62,143 nucleotides of DNA from Clostridiales bacterium (GCA_012523085.1 JAAYJC010000222.1:1-62143); one strand, 5' to 3'; positions 34,740 through 44,348 are shown, counted from the first letter of the stretch. Notes: generated by a model from the sequence alone, not told the origin. Numbers and translations are program-made.

Positions 34740-36032
34740 TCAATCTATCACATATTCTCTGTATCTGCCAAATGCTTCTGCAGGGCAGACAGCCGTGATC
34801 TCTACCCCCGTTTCCAAATACTCGGTAGTAAGCACCTTGCATTCCTTGTGAATAATCTCAAGCAAATTTCCTTTTTCATATGGCAGCCTTAGCTTCAGCC
34901 GCTTTGCACCCATGCTCACAACGCGTAAAATCGCCTCTTTGAGCTTATCGAGCCCTTCTCCGGTTTTTGCCGAAACAAAAACAGCATTCTCCCTTCGCGG
35001 CGGAAGGCCCGGCGCCAGATCGCATTTATTGAATACATCCAGGCAGGGTGTGCCCGAAGCCCCAAGCTCCGCAATCAGTTTTTCAACAACAACCGCCTGC
35101 TCCGCCCAATCGGGGTTGGACGCGTCTATTACATGCACCAGCATATCGGCATAACCGAGTTCTTCCAGTGTCGCTTTGAACGCCTCAATGAGATGATGCG
35201 GCAGTTTCCGGATAAAGCCGACCGTGTCGGAAAGTAAAACCTCCGTCGCATCATCAAGCGTAAGACGCCTGGTCGTAGTATCCAGCGTATCGAAGAGACG
35301 GTTACCGGTATGAATCTGCGAATCTGTGAGTGCGTTTAGCAGCGTTGATTTACCTGCGTTTGTATAGCCCACCAAGGCCACTGTTTTGACACCGTTTTTC
35401 TGTCTCAGCCGCCTTTGCGTGCCTCTGACACGGCGAACACCGGCCAATTCTTCTTCCAACTTGCTGATTTTCCTTCGTATATGCCTTCTGTCGCTTTCCA
35501 GCTGTGTTTCACCGGGACCTCTTGTACCAATGGGACTGCCGGTGCCCGAAGCGGCCTGCCGTTCAAGATGCGCCCACATACCCACAAGCCGCGGCAGCAA
35601 GTATTTGTACTGGGCGAGCTCAACTTGAAGCCGGCCCTCCGCGCTCTTTGCGCGTCCGGCGAATATATCCAAGATTAATCCGCTTCTGTCGAGAACCCTG
35701 ACACCAAGCTCTTCGGATAAAGCCCGCATCTGAGACGGCGAGAGTTCGTTGTCGAATACCGCAAGATCGCAGTTATTTGCTTTGATGACGTCACGGATTT
35801 CCTTTACCTTGCCGCTCCCTATGAATGTTCGGGGTTCCGGAGCATCGCGGTTTTGCAGAACCAAAGCACAGGATACGCCTCCCGCGGTGTTTAGTAACGC
35901 CTCAAGCTCCTCCATTGTAACTTCGGTGGAGCGTTCTGAAAGATCCATGCTTTCGGCCGACAGCCCGACGAGCACCGCTTTTTCCGGTGTGCGGGTTACC
36001 TGTTGATTCTTATCGATTTTGATCAGACCCAT
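34740..36032 (-). CDS. hflX: ribosome-associated GTPase HflX
   Basis: The 430-residue protein has the HflX N-terminal domain (about 10-180, with FDNELSPSQMRAL, LDRSGLILDIFAGRA and GTRGPGETQLESDRR), followed by a GTPase domain with G1 GYTNAGKST, G3 DTVGF, and G4 NKCD. HflX splits stalled or stress-inactivated ribosomes. Its ATG lies inside the last 23 bases of the upstream glycosyltransferase gene in another frame, so the two are tightly coupled. Confidence 0.95.
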   Translation of the reverse strand: MGLIKIDKNQQVTRTPEKAVLVGLSAESMDLSERSTEVTMEELEALLNTAGGVSCALVLQNRDAPEPRTFIGSGKVKEIRDVIKANNCDLAVFDNELSPSQMRALSEELGVRVLDRSGLILDIFAGRAKSAEGRLQVELAQYKYLLPRLVGMWAHLERQAASGTGSPIGTRGPGETQLESDRRHIRRKISKLEEELAGVRRVRGTQRRLRQKNGVKTVALVGYTNAGKSTLLNALTDSQIHTGNRLFDTLDTTTRRLTLDDATEVLLSDTVGFIRKLPHHLIEAFKATLEELGYADMLVHVIDASNPDWAEQAVVVEKLIAELGASGTPCLDVFNKCDLAPGLPPRRENAVFVSAKTGEGLDKLKEAILRVVSMGAKRLKLRLPYEKGNLLEIIHKECKVLTTEYLETGVEITAVCPAEAFGRYREYVID

Positions 36033-37206
36033 CTTTATTGTTTTTGGCTACCAGTTTAATCAGTTCCTGATATCTCACGAGAACCTGGTCTATGACCAGA
36101 TCCCAGCTGACCGGAATGGTTGCTCTCGCTTCCTTTCCGGCTCTTATGATCCTCTCTTTATCCCGGAGCGCCGCGGCAATCGTATCCGCGATGCTTTCCG
36201 GCGTGTTTTTGGCAACAAAGCCGTTTACCTTATCCGTTATAACCTCTGCCGTTGAACTGCCTTCGGTTACGACTGAGGGAGTCAGCATTACAGCCGCTTC
36301 CTTGACCACTAAGGGCGCGTTGTCATATACGGACGGAAAGACCAGCAAATCCGCGCATTGGTACAAACCGTTGAGCAGGCAGTTGTCATATATATGCCCG
36401 GTAAAACAGGCAATATCGCTTATTCCCATTTTGCTTGCGTCATCTTCAATTTTTTCCCTGTCGGGCCCCTGTCCCGCCAATACCAGCCTGAACGCAAGGC
36501 CCTCTCTGCTTAGTATTTCCGACGCCTTGAGGATATTGCCGATGTTTTTCTTATAATCCATCTGGCCGACGTACAGCAATATCGGATCCTCCGTATCGAG
36601 GCCGAATTTCTCACGCGCGTTCTTCATGTCTTCCGGCAGCGGTTCAGTCAGGTCCGTGCCGTTCGGCATGATATGGATTTCTTTCCGGTATCCGTATTCT
36701 CTGAGCGTGTCGGCGGAGTTTTTGCTGACCGCCCAAACCTCGTCGCAGCGCTCGTAGAATTTCACCACATGCCGTACGCCGAGCTGGGCGATGAGCTCCG
36801 TTCCGGTCGCTTTATAAAAATCGTCGTAATACTTTGAGTGAAATGTGCCCACCAGCGGGCAGGCGTGTTTCTTCGCCAGCCGCCAGGCTTCGGCTCCGGC
36901 CGTAAACGGAGTATGCGCATGGATGATGTCGAATTTCAGCATATCAACCCGGTCGTTGTAATGCTTGTCAAAAACTGCGATTCCTGTCTTGAATTGACGG
37001 GAAAACGGAACCGACATGCTGACATAATCGACGATTTCAAAAGGGAACCGCCCTCTGTATCCGGTATCAGCCATGGGTGTTATTACATAGCATTCATGTC
37101 CTCTTTCGGCAAGCTTTGACGCATAGTTGTATGCTACCCTTCCAACCCCGTCCACAATAGGGTAAAAGCTTTCCGAAAACTGTCCGACTAAAAGCCTGCT
37201 CAACAT
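36010..37206 (-). CDS. GT4-type glycosyltransferase
   Basis: The 398-residue protein has a GT-B fold. Its N-terminal part shows FSESFYPIVDGVGRVAYNYA, HAHTPFTAGAEAWRLA and GTFHSKYYDDFY; the C-terminal part shows LYVGQMDYKKNIGNIL, the EX7E region VFPSVYDNAPLVVKEAAVM, and GFVAKNTPESIADTI. This resembles bacterial glycolipid glucosyl/galactosyl-transferases that use nucleotide sugars to modify diacylglycerol, but the acceptor cannot be read from the sequence. It is probably co-transcribed with the flavin reductase gene two bases upstream and hflX downstream. Confidence 0.88.
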   Translation of the reverse strand: MLSRLLVGQFSESFYPIVDGVGRVAYNYASKLAERGHECYVITPMADTGYRGRFPFEIVDYVSMSVPFSRQFKTGIAVFDKHYNDRVDMLKFDIIHAHTPFTAGAEAWRLAKKHACPLVGTFHSKYYDDFYKATGTELIAQLGVRHVVKFYERCDEVWAVSKNSADTLREYGYRKEIHIMPNGTDLTEPLPEDMKNAREKFGLDTEDPILLYVGQMDYKKNIGNILKASEILSREGLAFRLVLAGQGPDREKIEDDASKMGISDIACFTGHIYDNCLLNGLYQCADLLVFPSVYDNAPLVVKEAAVMLTPSVVTEGSSTAEVITDKVNGFVAKNTPESIADTIAAALRDKERIIRAGKEARATIPVSWDLVIDQVLVRYQELIKLVAKNNKDGSDQNR

Positions 37207-37208
37207 AC

Positions 37209-37712
37209 TCAGACCTTTCTGAGAGCCCTCACGATCTCGCCGATATACATCCTATGTATACCGGCGCCGTTGCTGTACACAGTTTTTCCCAAAGGCGACA
37301 TGTTTTCTGTTTTCAAATCGTTAAAATAAATTTTCTTACAGATGAACACCAATGATGCCTCCCGGTAATACGGACATCCGTCGGAGAAAACGGGCGTAAA
37401 TCCGCATTGGGCGACCTTGTCGATGTCCCGTCCGCTGGCATTGCCCATGATATATAACTGTTCCCTGTAGCTTTCCTCAAAAAACGTCAATGAAAACAAG
37501 TCGCTCTTTTCGGCAAATGTATAGGTATACCTTTCCGGACGAATAAATGTGAAGGCCACATTTTTATTCCAGAGGGAACCCATGCCGCCCCAGGAAGCGG
37601 TCATTGAGTTAAACCCGTCTTCAGAGCCGGCCGTGATGAGCATCCACCTCTTACCGATCAGGTCAAAAGGGTTTTCCTGAAGGTCTGCCGGAGCGATTTC
37701 GATTAACGGCAT
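37209..37712 (-). CDS. flavin reductase-like FMN-binding protein
   Basis: The 167-residue protein has the flavin-reductase split-barrel pattern: KRWMLITAGSEDGFNSMTASWGGMG (about residues 22-46), FTFIRPERYTY, and FSLTFFEESYREQL. The family binds FMN and transfers electrons from NAD(P)H or to partner proteins. The substrate is unknown. It lies just below rpmE and before the glycosyltransferase gene. Confidence 0.85.
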   Translation of the reverse strand: MPLIEIAPADLQENPFDLIGKRWMLITAGSEDGFNSMTASWGGMGSLWNKNVAFTFIRPERYTYTFAEKSDLFSLTFFEESYREQLYIMGNASGRDIDKVAQCGFTPVFSDGCPYYREASLVFICKKIYFNDLKTENMSPLGKTVYSNGAGIHRMYIGEIVRALRKV

Positions 37713-37750
37713 AATGCGTACATCCTTTCGTTTTTAAGCGGTCCGGTAAA

Positions 37751-37780
37751 TAAAAAAACCCGCGCAAAAATGCGCGGGTT
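37751..37780 (-). terminator. intrinsic terminator after rpmE
   Basis: AACCCGCGCA (37757-37766) pairs with TGCGCGGGTT (37771-37780); on the minus strand the stem is followed by a run of seven Ts. Confidence 0.9.
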
Positions 37781-37802
37781 AAGGACTCGTATGGTTAAAA
37801 AA

Positions 37803-38006
37803 TCAGTTGTTGATTCCGAATTTCCTGTTGAATTTGTCAACACGGCCGCTTGTATCAACCAATTTCTGCTTACCCGTGAAAAAGGGGTGACACTTGGAGC
37901 AGATTTCAACCTTGATATCCTTTTTTGTGGAGCCGGTTTCAATAATCTCTCCACACGCGCACCTTATGGTTGTTTGCTTATAGTTGGGATGGATACCTTC
38001 CTTCAT
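37803..38006 (-). CDS. rpmE: 50S ribosomal protein L31, zinc-binding type
   Basis: The 67-residue protein is of normal L31 length. It retains the metal ligands CAC (residues 16-18) and CSKC (36-39), so it is the zinc-containing (C+) form rather than the zinc-free paralogue made under zinc limitation. [10 protein letters not shown] and [20 protein letters not shown] are diagnostic. It has its own promoter at 38069-38097 and a strong terminator. Confidence 0.97.
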   Translation of the reverse strand: MKEGIHPNYKQTTIRCACGEIIETGSTKKDIKVEICSKCHPFFTGKQKLVDTSGRVDKFNRKFGINN

Positions 38007-38068
38007 TGACGTTCACCTCTTTCTCCCCAAAATGTCAAATCAGCTTTCAAATTTATAGTGCAAACGGT

Positions 38069-38097
38069 ATTTTAGCATATCGAATAATAAAATGCAA
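38069..38097 (-). promoter_or_regulatory. sigma-A promoter of rpmE
   Basis: On the minus strand TTGCAT (38097-38092) and TAAAAT (38074-38069) are 17 bases apart, about 60 bases before the rpmE start. Confidence 0.65.
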
Positions 38098-38305
38098 CTG
38101 TTTATTCAATTTTTATCGCTATTATTACCGCAAAAAGTGCCGTAATTTTATGCGGCAAATAATTGCCGCAATTGTCGCGTTAACCCGTTAATTCATCGTC
38201 GTTAATATACGAAAACAACAAAACCTTAACACATTTCAGCGAACGAAGATATTTAATATGCCATATTTGTAATACCGCTACATAATTATACTATATGAAA
38301 AAATG

Positions 38306-38334
38306 TTGTAAATTCTATAATGTAATGGTATAAT
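38306..38334 (+). promoter_or_regulatory. sigma-A promoter of the Gld-like ABC operon
   Basis: TTGTAA (38306-38311) and a perfect TATAAT (38329-38334) are 17 bases apart. A second TATAAT at 38316-38321 has no good partner. Confidence 0.55.
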
Positions 38335-38573
38335 AACCGCATTGCGTCATACACAATATCCGGACTGTTGCTGCATTGCCGCAATAATATGATCGTTTAT
38401 AGCAAATAACCCGAAAAACGGCATATCACAGCCGGTTACGGCAATGTTTTAAATGGCTTTACATTTTATTAACAAAGCGGTTTTGATATCATGTTATGAT
38501 GGCTTTCACAGTTTGCGTGTATCTTAACTGCTTCCGGTTTCAGCGAAATCAAAATCAGGGGGGAACCACCAGG

Positions 38574-39677
38574 ATGATTGAAGTATCCAGCTTAACGAAA
38601 ACATACGGCAAGAAGCGAGGAATAGACCGGATCTCCTTCGTTGTCGAGGAAGGAGATATCGTTGGTTTTCTCGGCCCGAACGGTGCGGGTAAAACAACAA
38701 CCATGAATATTATCACAGGCTATCTTTCTGCCAATTCAGGCGCTGCGAGAATCGGCGGTGTCGACGTTCTGGAAGATCCCGTCGAGGCCAAGAAAAAAAT
38801 CGGTTACCTTCCTGAGCAGCCGCCTTTATATCTGGATATGACGGTTGAAGAATACCTTAACTTTATCTTCGATCTGAAATTGGTCAAGGACCTGAAACGA
38901 AAAAAACATCTGAATGAAATATGTGAACTGGTTGGTTTGACGGATCATTTCAAGCGCCTGATTCGCAATCTGTCCAAAGGTTACAAACAACGCGTCGGGC
39001 TTGCGCAGGCTTTGATCGGGAACCCGGAGGTTCTTATTCTGGACGAGCCTACGGTCGGACTTGACCCGAAGCAGATTATTGAAATCAGAAATGTCATTAA
39101 AAATCTCGGAAAAAACAGAACGATTATCCTTTCCACGCACATATTGCAGGAAGTTTCGGCCATTTGCGAGCGCGTTCTTGTCATTAATAACGGACAGATC
39201 GTAGCTGACGATAAACCGGAAAACCTTTCCGCTTTGATTACGGGGGACAGGAAGCTTACCGTCAGAGTATCAGGGCCCAGAGACTCCGTTCGGCGCGTGC
39301 TTCGCGGTGTTGAGGGGGTGCAGTACGCGGAGGCCACCATTCAGGCCGAACGCGGATCGTACGATTTTCTCGTGGAAGCACAGCCGAATGTGGATATCAG
39401 AAAGCCCATGTTCAGCGCACTGGCGCGGTCGGGTTATCCGATTCTACAGCTGAAGTCCATGGAACTGTCCCTTGAAGATATCTTCATTAAACTGGTGGAA
39501 GAAAAGAAGAAATCTTATGTATCCACCAGTAAGCAAGGAAAGAAACCGAAGTCGGATCTGCATGTCAATGTAAGTGAGTCAACCTCGGCCGATTTTGACG
39601 ATATCGCACCGTTGGTCACAAAAAACGAGGATGAACCGGAAATTGATGTATCCCGGACCGATGATCAAACATTTTAA
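38574..39677 (+). CDS. ABC transporter ATP-binding protein, GldA/NatA-like
   Basis: The protein has 367 residues from the ATG at 38574, chosen because similarity begins there (MIEVSSLTKTYG). It has Walker A GPNGAGKTTT, signature NLSKGYKQRVGLAQALIG, Walker B LILDEPTVGLDP, and switch His in LSTHILQEV. After the ATPase domain (about 1-235) comes a C-terminal extension with a regulatory-type domain and an acidic tail (DFDDIAPLV.. EDEPEIDVS). With the three following genes it forms an export module like the GldA-GldF-GldG transporter known from gliding Bacteroidota and also found in Clostridia. The cargo is unknown. Confidence 0.9.
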   Translation: MIEVSSLTKTYGKKRGIDRISFVVEEGDIVGFLGPNGAGKTTTMNIITGYLSANSGAARIGGVDVLEDPVEAKKKIGYLPEQPPLYLDMTVEEYLNFIFDLKLVKDLKRKKHLNEICELVGLTDHFKRLIRNLSKGYKQRVGLAQALIGNPEVLILDEPTVGLDPKQIIEIRNVIKNLGKNRTIILSTHILQEVSAICERVLVINNGQIVADDKPENLSALITGDRKLTVRVSGPRDSVRRVLRGVEGVQYAEATIQAERGSYDFLVEAQPNVDIRKPMFSALARSGYPILQLKSMELSLEDIFIKLVEEKKKSYVSTSKQGKKPKSDLHVNVSESTSADFDDIAPLVTKNEDEPEIDVSRTDDQTF

Positions 39678-39696
39678 ACAAGGACGGTAAAATCTG

Positions 39697-40401
39697 ATGT
39701 CTGCAATATTCAAAAGGGATCTGCGAGGTTATTTTTCATCACCGCTCGGTTTCGTCTTCGTAGCGGCTTTTCTAATCATCATGAATCTCGCGTTCTATGT
39801 TACAAATATCCTTTCCGGAAAAGAAAACTTAAAGACAGTATTCTCCGTTATGCTCTACGGTCTGATAGTCGTCATTCCAATTTTAACAATGCGTACCTTC
39901 AGCGAGGACTATAAGCAAAGAACAGATCAATTGCTTTTGACCAGTCCGGTCAAGGCTTCCGGAATTGTATTAGGCAAGTTTTTCGCGGCACTCACGGTAT
40001 TTCTGATCGGACTGGCCTTTACGGTCATCCAGGTCATTGTCATCGCCGCTTTCGGAACGCCCAATATGGGTTCGGTTATCGGTAATTACATCGCCGTCAT
40101 AGCGGCTGCTTCCGTTTATATCGCAATCGGTGTTTTTATATCCTCACTGACAGAAAACCAGCTGGTTGCTGCCATCGCAAGCCTTGGCATATTTGTCGGA
40201 ATCCTGTTGATGGACTTCTCCTATTCCCTTGTAAGGGCCGACTGGCTTAAGGCTATACTCTACTGGGTTTCTCTTTACCGCAGATTCAATACCTTTTACC
40301 TCGGTGTTTTCTCTATCGCCGACTTTTTCTATTATATTAGTATATCCGCCGTTTTCGTTTTCCTGACCGTAAGGGTTCTGGAAAAGAAACGCTGGAGCTG
40401 A
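39697..40401 (+). CDS. ABC transporter permease, GldF-like
   Basis: The 234-residue protein is an ABC-2 type membrane protein with about six hydrophobic segments. The start MSAIFKRDLRGYFSSPLGF and the motif TMRTFSEDYKQRTDQLLLTSP are typical of the GldF/ABC-2 group. It should form the channel for the preceding ATPase. It is 19 bases downstream of the ATPase gene and 13 bases before the gldG-like gene. Confidence 0.88.
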   Translation: MSAIFKRDLRGYFSSPLGFVFVAAFLIIMNLAFYVTNILSGKENLKTVFSVMLYGLIVVIPILTMRTFSEDYKQRTDQLLLTSPVKASGIVLGKFFAALTVFLIGLAFTVIQVIVIAAFGTPNMGSVIGNYIAVIAAASVYIAIGVFISSLTENQLVAAIASLGIFVGILLMDFSYSLVRADWLKAILYWVSLYRRFNTFYLGVFSIADFFYYISISAVFVFLTVRVLEKKRWS

Positions 40402-40414
40402 CGGAGGTGCCCGA

Positions 40415-41929
40415 ATGAAAAACAAGAAAAACGAGTACTTAAGCGAGGGCATTCGTGATGTCGAGCTTGCGGCAGAACAAGAAGAAATAAAAAGCCGGAA
40501 ACTTAAATACGGCAACCTCGCCACTATTTTTACGCTGATTTTTATCATCGCAGTCATTGTTGTAAACATCTTTATCGGATACCTGACCGACCGGTTTGTC
40601 CTCGAGGTGGATATGACAAAGGAGCGTTTGTTTGAAATCAGCGAGGATACCAAGGACGTCATTTCCGCTCTGGACGATCAGATCACGATAACGGTGCTTG
40701 CCGAAGAGACAACCTACCGTGATTCCACCGAGCTTCTCGGTAATATCTATGAAACGCTGCAAAGGTACCAGACGCTTGGCGGCGGCAAGATCAACGTCCA
40801 GTATATCAATCCCAACATAAACCCGAAGGTCGTCGAGAAATACAATGCTCTCGGCAATATATCCAGCAACGATATCATTGTTGAAAGTGATAAGCGCTTT
40901 AAAAAGCTCTCCCCGACTAATTTGTACTCGTCAAAAACAGATGAACAAACCGGAACGCAGTTTTATGTGGGACTTCGGGCCGAGCAAAGACTGACCTCTG
41001 CGCTTTTGTTTGTCACAAGCGAAGAGATCGCCAAGGCTGCCTACATCCGGGGTCATAACGAAAACTACAGCATCGACGAACTGGACACGCTGCTCAATTA
41101 TGCCAACTACGATGTATCGAATATTATCCTCGCACAGGAAGAGATTCCTGATGATGTTACGCTTTTAATCATTGACGCTCCGACCAGGGACTTCACCGAA
41201 GAAGAGATCAACAAACTGGATGCTTATTTTGACAGGGGCGGCGATGCGATTATAACCATGACACCGAATAAGTCGGATAAACTGGAAAGGCTCAACCTTC
41301 TGTTTGAGGAATGGGGCATCAGATACAAAGACGAAATTATCTTCGATAATTCCCATAGCACGTTTATTCCTTACTATGTTTTTACCAACTGTAAATTATT
41401 CGACGGCATCACATCCAACCTGAATCTTAAAAACAATTTTGTGATGATTCCCGGCTCGCTCTGCATTGAACTGACCGGCACTCAGGTGGGCAGCAATACG
41501 GTAACCGTCTTGATGGAATCCTATGACACATCATACGCCAAAAACAATGAAGGCGGAATCTCAGGATATGACCAGACAGCGGAAGATGCGGTAGGCCCAT
41601 TCGGTATGACCGTGCTGTCGGAGCGCCTGGTTGCGGACAAAAACCTGAATTACACCAGAAGCACGGTTCTGTTCACCAGCACCGGCATGATTTCCCGAAG
41701 TGTCCTAAAAGAATCGGCCTTTATGAACAGGGATTATATGGGCGCTGCCATAAATTACATTTCCGAGTATACGGAGGGCATTCTCATCCCCGACAAGGAA
41801 TTTGCCTCAGCTACGTTAACGATTCAAAGATATCAGTCCAGAATCGTTCTTTGGGTTATCGTGCTGGGCATACCCGCATTGATCATCGCGCTGAGCATCG
41901 TGGTCTGGGCACGGAGGAGGCATTTGTAA
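40415..41929 (+). CDS. GldG-like membrane protein of ABC export system
   Basis: The 504-residue protein has a cytoplasmic start, a membrane helix (about 38-60), a large extracytoplasmic domain and a second membrane helix at the C-terminus (about 475-498) followed by RRRHL. The ectodomain starts with the conserved DRFVLEVDMTKERLFEIS and later shows LLIIDAPTRDFTEEEINKLDAYFDRGGDAI, typical of the Gldg/IFT-like fold (ABC_transp_aux). A GGAGGTG site precedes the ATG. Its stop overlaps the start of the next gene (TAATG). Confidence 0.85.
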   Translation: MKNKKNEYLSEGIRDVELAAEQEEIKSRKLKYGNLATIFTLIFIIAVIVVNIFIGYLTDRFVLEVDMTKERLFEISEDTKDVISALDDQITITVLAEETTYRDSTELLGNIYETLQRYQTLGGGKINVQYINPNINPKVVEKYNALGNISSNDIIVESDKRFKKLSPTNLYSSKTDEQTGTQFYVGLRAEQRLTSALLFVTSEEIAKAAYIRGHNENYSIDELDTLLNYANYDVSNIILAQEEIPDDVTLLIIDAPTRDFTEEEINKLDAYFDRGGDAIITMTPNKSDKLERLNLLFEEWGIRYKDEIIFDNSHSTFIPYYVFTNCKLFDGITSNLNLKNNFVMIPGSLCIELTGTQVGSNTVTVLMESYDTSYAKNNEGGISGYDQTAEDAVGPFGMTVLSERLVADKNLNYTRSTVLFTSTGMISRSVLKESAFMNRDYMGAAINYISEYTEGILIPDKEFASATLTIQRYQSRIVLWVIVLGIPALIIALSIVVWARRRHL

Positions 41930-43434
41930 TGTCGAAGGGCTTAAAACAAATTCTGATTGTCGGCATTATCGTCGTCGTTTTTGGGCTTGGTGTGCTCGTG
42001 TTTGCCTATGTTTTTCCCGATCCCAACCAGGCGGATCCGGATGCTTCCGCGTCACCAACGGCCACGGTGAGCCCTGTTTACTATATCATTAAAGAAGAAG
42101 GCAACGACTTAAGCAGCATTGAAAATATCTACCCTGACGGAACAACAATGCTGATTGAATACGGCAGAGATTCGGAGGGTAAGCTTACCTACAACGTAAC
42201 GCCGGATTCCGAGTTCTTCGCTTACGATACATCAAAATTCCGTTCCATGATGTTTACGCTGACATCGTTGACGGCCATACAGAAAATAGAAGAAAATCCG
42301 AAGGATCTTTCTATCTACGGCCTGGACAAGCCACAGTTCACAATGAAGCTTTCTTTCGCCGGCGGCAAGGTCATCACACTTAGTGTCGGGGATGCCACCC
42401 CGGTGGACATGAACTTCTATGTCCTGACCGACGACAAAAACACAGTTTATACCGTCGGAAATTACCTGGGCACCTTAATCATGCGCAGCGAGCTGCAGTT
42501 CAGGGACATCGACATATTCCCGACCTATACGGAAGAAGAAATTTACACCAACATTGACTGGGTTAAAATGACCAAGCGGGACGGAACCGAAATTGAGATA
42601 ATTCTAGACAGTGATCTTTCTATGGAGGGAAATACTACCTCATCTTCTTACCTGCTCCTTTCACCGGTCGTCTCATCATGCAATGACGAAAATGTTCAGT
42701 CAACTGTCCTTGATGTCGTTGCAACTCTTACGTATAACGGCGTGGTCATGGACATAACCAAAGAGGAGTTGGCCGAATACGGCTTCTCAAAACCTGCGCG
42801 TCTTCAAATGAGAGATATTTCCGGCAATCAGATCGATCTCACGATTGGAACGGTGGGTACCGGGGCTGTGTACGCCGCCTATACCTCGCAGTACGAAGCC
42901 TGCTTAAAGGGCGAAGTGCATTTGACGCTTCTATCGTATTCTCCAACGGCCTTTGCATGGCTGGACCTCAATTACCTATCACTCATGAACCGTACGGTCT
43001 GGATTGAAAACATCCACAATATCGAGTCCATTGATTACAACATGGCCGGTGACGAATACCATATGGCTTTGCGGGAATATGACGATGTAACCAATTCCGG
43101 TGTCGAAATCGTTCGAACGGTGGGAACCCTCAACGGGAAGGAATTGTCGGAAGACAACACCAAACGCCTTTTTGCCAGAACCTTGAATCTTCGCGTAATC
43201 AATGAGATTCCCGACAACGTTGATCTGGAAGAGCCGACATACGAGATTACACTTAACCTGAGAGACGGCGGAAAACAGATTCTGAAAATGGTTATGCTCA
43301 ATGAAAGAAAATACGAATGCGTTGTGACCGGCACAGCCAGATTCTACGTCTACACCCAAAACCTGAACAATCTGCTGTATGCGTTCGAGCGCTTAAACGA
43401 TGACCGTGATATTCCGCTCATTTACCACACGTAA
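41929..43434 (+). CDS. DUF4340-like secreted/anchored protein
   Basis: The protein has 501 residues from the ATG that overlaps the gldG-like stop. An N-terminal membrane anchor (about 9-32) is followed by repeated beta-rich units: SIENIYPDG, FRSMMFTLTSLTAIQKIEENPKDLSIYGLDKP and ITLSVGDATPV, with a second similar set later (YGFSKPARLQM, IDLTIGTVGTG). The YGLdkP/YGfskP pattern is the hallmark of DUF4340 proteins that accompany GldG-like genes. Function unknown; it is probably the extracytoplasmic partner of the export module. Confidence 0.85.
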   Translation: MSKGLKQILIVGIIVVVFGLGVLVFAYVFPDPNQADPDASASPTATVSPVYYIIKEEGNDLSSIENIYPDGTTMLIEYGRDSEGKLTYNVTPDSEFFAYDTSKFRSMMFTLTSLTAIQKIEENPKDLSIYGLDKPQFTMKLSFAGGKVITLSVGDATPVDMNFYVLTDDKNTVYTVGNYLGTLIMRSELQFRDIDIFPTYTEEEIYTNIDWVKMTKRDGTEIEIILDSDLSMEGNTTSSSYLLLSPVVSSCNDENVQSTVLDVVATLTYNGVVMDITKEELAEYGFSKPARLQMRDISGNQIDLTIGTVGTGAVYAAYTSQYEACLKGEVHLTLLSYSPTAFAWLDLNYLSLMNRTVWIENIHNIESIDYNMAGDEYHMALREYDDVTNSGVEIVRTVGTLNGKELSEDNTKRLFARTLNLRVINEIPDNVDLEEPTYEITLNLRDGGKQILKMVMLNERKYECVVTGTARFYVYTQNLNNLLYAFERLNDDRDIPLIYHT

Positions 43435-43460
43435 TAATGAGCCAGGTCTGCGATATTTTA

Positions 43461-43485
43461 TTCCCCGCGCCTTCGGCGCGGGGAA
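43461..43485 (+). terminator. hairpin after the Gld-like operon
   Basis: TTCCCCGCGCC (43461-43471) pairs perfectly with GGCGCGGGGAA (43475-43485) around a three-base loop. Only a short T-containing tail follows. Confidence 0.65.
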
Positions 43486-43595
43486 TTCTATACGGACAGT
43501 CTGAAAACGAGCATAACTTTTCATCCGGTACTTTCGCGGACGCACGGCGAATCTCAACCATCGTTTCCTGTGAAACTGATGATGAAAGGGAAAAT

Positions 43596-44348
43596 ATGAA
43601 ACTGACTCAATTTTTTCGGGAACACCCGAAAGCCGCATTGGCCTATTCCGGGGGTGTGGATTCATCTTATCTGTTTTATGAAGCGGTCAAAAGCGGAGCG
43701 GATATCTGCGCGTACTATTGTAAAACAGAGCTGCAGCCCGAATTTGAGCTGCGGGACGCGGTTCGTCTGAGCAACGATATCGGCGGAAGGCTTAAGATAC
43801 TTCACCTGAGCGTACTCGAATTTTCCGATATATGCGAAAACAGCCCACTGCGCTGTTATTATTGCAAACAGTATATATTTGGGTTGATCATGAAGCAGGC
43901 GCTTGCCGATGGGTATGATCTCCTGCTCGACGGTAATAACGCATCAGACAGCATAACGGACCGGCCCGGTATGAAAGCATCCGGAGAGATGGGCGTGCTG
44001 TCTCCTCTCCGGGAATCGGGGTTAACCAAAAAGGATATCCGAGCGCTGTCTCGCGACGCCGGCTTGTTTACCTGGAACAAACCCGCCTATTCCTGTCTTG
44101 CCACACGCATCCCGACGGGAAAAACCATATCAGGTGAGCTTCTCGAAAAAATCGAGCGCGGAGAGCAGGCGTTATTCGCACTCGGCTTTTCGGATTTCAG
44201 GCTCAGAGCAAAAGACGGTTATGCTCTGCTGCAGCTTCCGGAATCTCAGCTTGAAACAGCCGCTAATCTATGGGATACTATAGAAAATAAACTAGCCGCC
44301 GACTTCCCGTCGGTCAGGCTCGACCGGAATCCGAGGGCATCGGATTAG
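43596..44348 (+). CDS. larE: LarE sulfur transferase (nickel-pincer cofactor synthesis)
   Basis: The protein has 250 residues from the ATG at 43596; longer reading upstream crosses the terminator hairpin. It has a PP-loop ATP pyrophosphatase motif AYSGGVDSSYL near the start, a CYYCK segment (RCYYCKQYIF), a DGNNASD loop and PAYSCLATRIPTG. LarE adenylates the pyridinium dicarboxylate precursor and adds sulfur to it. The CxxC-type segment suggests a cluster-binding or reusable-cysteine LarE rather than the sacrificial single-Cys form, but this is inference. It begins the larE-larB-larC cluster. Confidence 0.92.
   Translation: MKLTQFFREHPKAALAYSGGVDSSYLFYEAVKSGADICAYYCKTELQPEFELRDAVRLSNDIGGRLKILHLSVLEFSDICENSPLRCYYCKQYIFGLIMKQALADGYDLLLDGNNASDSITDRPGMKASGEMGVLSPLRESGLTKKDIRALSRDAGLFTWNKPAYSCLATRIPTGKTISGELLEKIERGEQALFALGFSDFRLRAKDGYALLQLPESQLETAANLWDTIENKLAADFPSVRLDRNPRASD

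Larger units (their letters stand above)
38007..38573. other. AT-rich intergenic region between rpmE and the Gld-like ABC operon
   Basis: No coding region is seen. It contains promoters for both flanking units and a hairpin TGCGGCAA..TTGCCGCA at 38151-38170 without a U tract. The long leader (about 230 bases) between the plus-strand promoter and the ABC ATPase gene was not matched to any known riboswitch. Confidence 0.5.

Noticed and set aside
38151..38170. TGCGGCAA/TTGCCGCA hairpin as a terminator
   Set aside because: It has no U tract on either strand and lies upstream of both flanking genes' promoters, so no transcript is expected to end there.
41851..41928. Upstream start for the DUF4340-like protein
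   Set aside because: It overlaps the gldG-like gene by 79 bases; the ATG overlapping the stop codon (TAATG) precedes the membrane anchor directly.
43437..43595. N-terminal extension of LarE
   Set aside because: It would cross the terminator hairpin at 43461-43485; LarE similarity starts after the ATG at 43596.
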